A DNA stretch of 64,000 bases from Polynucleobacter sp. AP-Latsch-80-C2 (GTDB taxonomy: Bacteria > Pseudomonadota > Gammaproteobacteria > Burkholderiales > Burkholderiaceae): NCBI RefSeq assembly GCF_018882185.1, contig NZ_JACVOY010000001.1, forward strand, positions 62,001-126,000, in the 5' to 3' direction. Below, in pieces: positions 63,132 through 64,000 of this stretch. The notes beneath the pieces are model-generated. The model saw nothing but the letters and a program-made list of their open reading frames with translations, was not told where the DNA came from and did not search any database. Made by a program: the position numbers and the translations under genes. Every line of letters begins with the position of its first letter. Positions within the stretch are counted from its first letter, which is position 1.

Positions 63132-63155
63132 AAAAACCCACCACATAGTGGTGGG
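63132..63155 (-). terminator. Terminator of the His/Ala-rich gene
   Basis: On the minus strand CCCACCAC-TAT-GTGGTGGG followed by TTTTT. It lies 65 bp after the stop of the gene at 63220-63468. Confidence 0.88.
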
Positions 63156-63219
63156 TAGGGTCGTTTATTTGAGTATTTTGCCTATATCAGCATTTTTTAC
63201 TCTATACAGTCGCAATAAC

Positions 63220-63468
63220 CTATGACTTCATTGCCGGGGCTGAATTGGCGGTATTTTTTAATGCAGCCTCACTATGTTCATTTGCCTGCAGAGTATGACC
63301 TTGAGCTACTGCAGCATGAAAGCCAGCTTGCTTAACATCACCAGATTCGCAATGTTTTGCAGCTTCTTTATGGGCCATAGATGCAGCATCACAATGTTCT
63401 GCAGCTTTAGCATGAGTTTGTTGTGGAGTAGCCTGCATAGTGCTGCTTGATTTTGGATCGATTGCCAT
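63220..63468 (-). CDS. Small His/Ala-rich protein, unknown function
   Basis: An 82-residue soluble protein with no signal peptide. It contains repeated A-x-x-H spaced along helices: HAKAAEHCDAASMAHKEAAKHC and AAVAQGHTLQANEHSEAA, so His residues would line one face of a helical hairpin. Two Cys follow His residues. I do not recognise a named family. Metal binding is possible but unproven. AGGAG precedes the ATG and the shared operator lies upstream. Confidence 0.8.
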   Translation of the reverse strand: MAIDPKSSSTMQATPQQTHAKAAEHCDAASMAHKEAAKHCESGDVKQAGFHAAVAQGHTLQANEHSEAALKNTANSAPAMKS

Positions 63469-63563
63469 ATATTTCTCCTGAAAATATAAATAAAGAGTTC
63501 TCTATTTATGTGAGTCAAAAAGTAAACTCACAGATTACTTTAGGGCTTACATAGTATTTACTA

Positions 63564-63579
63564 AGTCTGATAGCGAACT
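63564..63579 (-). promoter_or_regulatory. Shared 16-bp operator, site 6
   Basis: On the plus strand AGTCTG-ATAG-CGAACT, 96 bp upstream of the His/Ala-rich gene. On the minus strand TAAAGT (63542-63537) is 21 bp away. Confidence 0.62.
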
Positions 63580-63598
63580 TATAAAAAATAAATCCTTA

Positions 63599-63614
63599 TG
63601 TCTGATAGCGAACA
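63599..63614 (+). promoter_or_regulatory. Shared 16-bp operator, site 7
   Basis: TGTCTG-ATAG-CGAACA, 91 bp upstream of the BON gene at the right edge. A weak -10-like TACGCT (63636-63641) is 21 bp downstream. Its 10-bp core is identical to site 6, 35 bp away. Confidence 0.65.
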
Positions 63615-63704
63615 TGAAATTAAATACTTCAGGAATACGCTTAAGCCTTGCATAGGGAAATATCGACACCCCAAGTAAGTCGACTACATATATGAAAGAA
63701 TCAA

Positions 63705-64000
63705 GTGACCGTACTTAAAAAAATAGCCGCATTAGCATTTTCTAGTATTTTAATTTCACTATCAGCTTGTGCTGCAACAGAAACCAAGGAGAGTACTGGC
63801 CAGTATGTCGATAACAGTGTTTTAACTGCCAAGGTTAAAACAGCGATCTTCAATGAACCTACATTAAAGTCTTCGGAAATTACTGTGGAAACCTTTAAGG
63901 GGGAAGTCCAGCTCAGCGGCTTTGTCAGTAGTATTGATCAAACTAAAAGAGCTGTTGAAGTAGCTAAGAGTATTCCAGGAGTTACTTCAGTCAAGAACGA
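63705..64000 (+). CDS. BON-domain lipoprotein (partial, runs off the edge)
   Basis: About 98 residues are visible from a GTG start with GAAAGA upstream. The protein starts MTVLKKIAALAFSSILIS, has a lipobox LSAC, and a BON domain with VLTAKVKTAIFNEP, VQLSGFVSS and GVTSVKN. It is similar in layout to the BON lipoprotein at 59918-60325 but not identical. The end lies beyond the window. Confidence 0.88.
   Translation, partial: MTVLKKIAALAFSSILISLSACAATETKESTGQYVDNSVLTAKVKTAIFNEPTLKSSEITVETFKGEVQLSGFVSSIDQTKRAVEVAKSIPGVTSVKN

Overview
The window looks like a chromosomal segment of a small-genome, moderate-GC betaproteobacterium of the Burkholderiaceae. Polynucleobacter is the best guess, based on gene order and protein style (DUF3460-scpA-panC, argH/hemC-hemD, trxB/ftsK-lolA-serS, the cyanophycin locus with a DUF1854 protein). 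There is no 16S gene, so the genus is an inference. Nearly everything is ordinary, densely packed chromosome. There is one complete insertion sequence, three toxin-antitoxin modules, two tRNAs and no CRISPR or prophage.

Layout. 1-3 kb: panC (partial), scpA, DUF3460, metG. 3-8 kb: an FdhD-like protein, dcd, an inward-rectifier K+ channel overlapping a large PLP arginine/lysine decarboxylase, then a YefM-YoeB module. 8-19 kb: TRAP transporter Q/M subunits behind argH; hemC-hemD; ubiC behind an RhlE-type RNA helicase; an aldehyde dehydrogenase; msrA, pdxH, tcdA. 19-27 kb: amino-acid permease plus alanine dehydrogenase, a GDT1-type Mn exporter with a structured leader, pepN, a VapBC pair, fbp. 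27-35 kb: cyanophycin locus, with two synthetase genes facing an ABC transporter and a DUF1854 gene. 35-37 kb: tRNA-Thr, a 35-residue small-protein gene, and an IS3-family element that sits in the loop of that gene's terminator. 37-44 kb: an OxlT-like MFS carrier, then a copper-handling cluster (DUF2946, TonB receptor, BNR propeller, TlpA-like thioredoxin, lipoprotein, PCuAC). 44-58 kb: ilvD, an orphan FixJ-type regulator, a RodZ-like protein, PII, nadE, ppa facing hppA, trxB facing ftsK-lolA-serS, an AbrB/PIN module and tRNA-Ser.

59-64 kb is the most interesting part. Small envelope and stress proteins (Rap1a-like, glycine-zipper lipoprotein, two BON lipoproteins, DUF3309, CsbD, a His/Ala-rich protein) are interleaved with two paralogous Crp/Fnr regulators. 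Seven copies of a 16-bp inverted repeat, WGTNYG-N4-CRNACW, lie 60-125 bp upstream of these genes, including both regulators. Each is followed 21 bp later by a -10-like hexamer, the spacing of a class II Crp-type activated promoter. I read this as a compact, self-regulated stress regulon and know of no description of it.

Several operons are tightly coupled by ATGA/GTGA overlaps (scpA-panC, dctQ-dctM, propeller-TlpA, ABC-DUF1854). No gene-free stretch exceeds about 300 bases.
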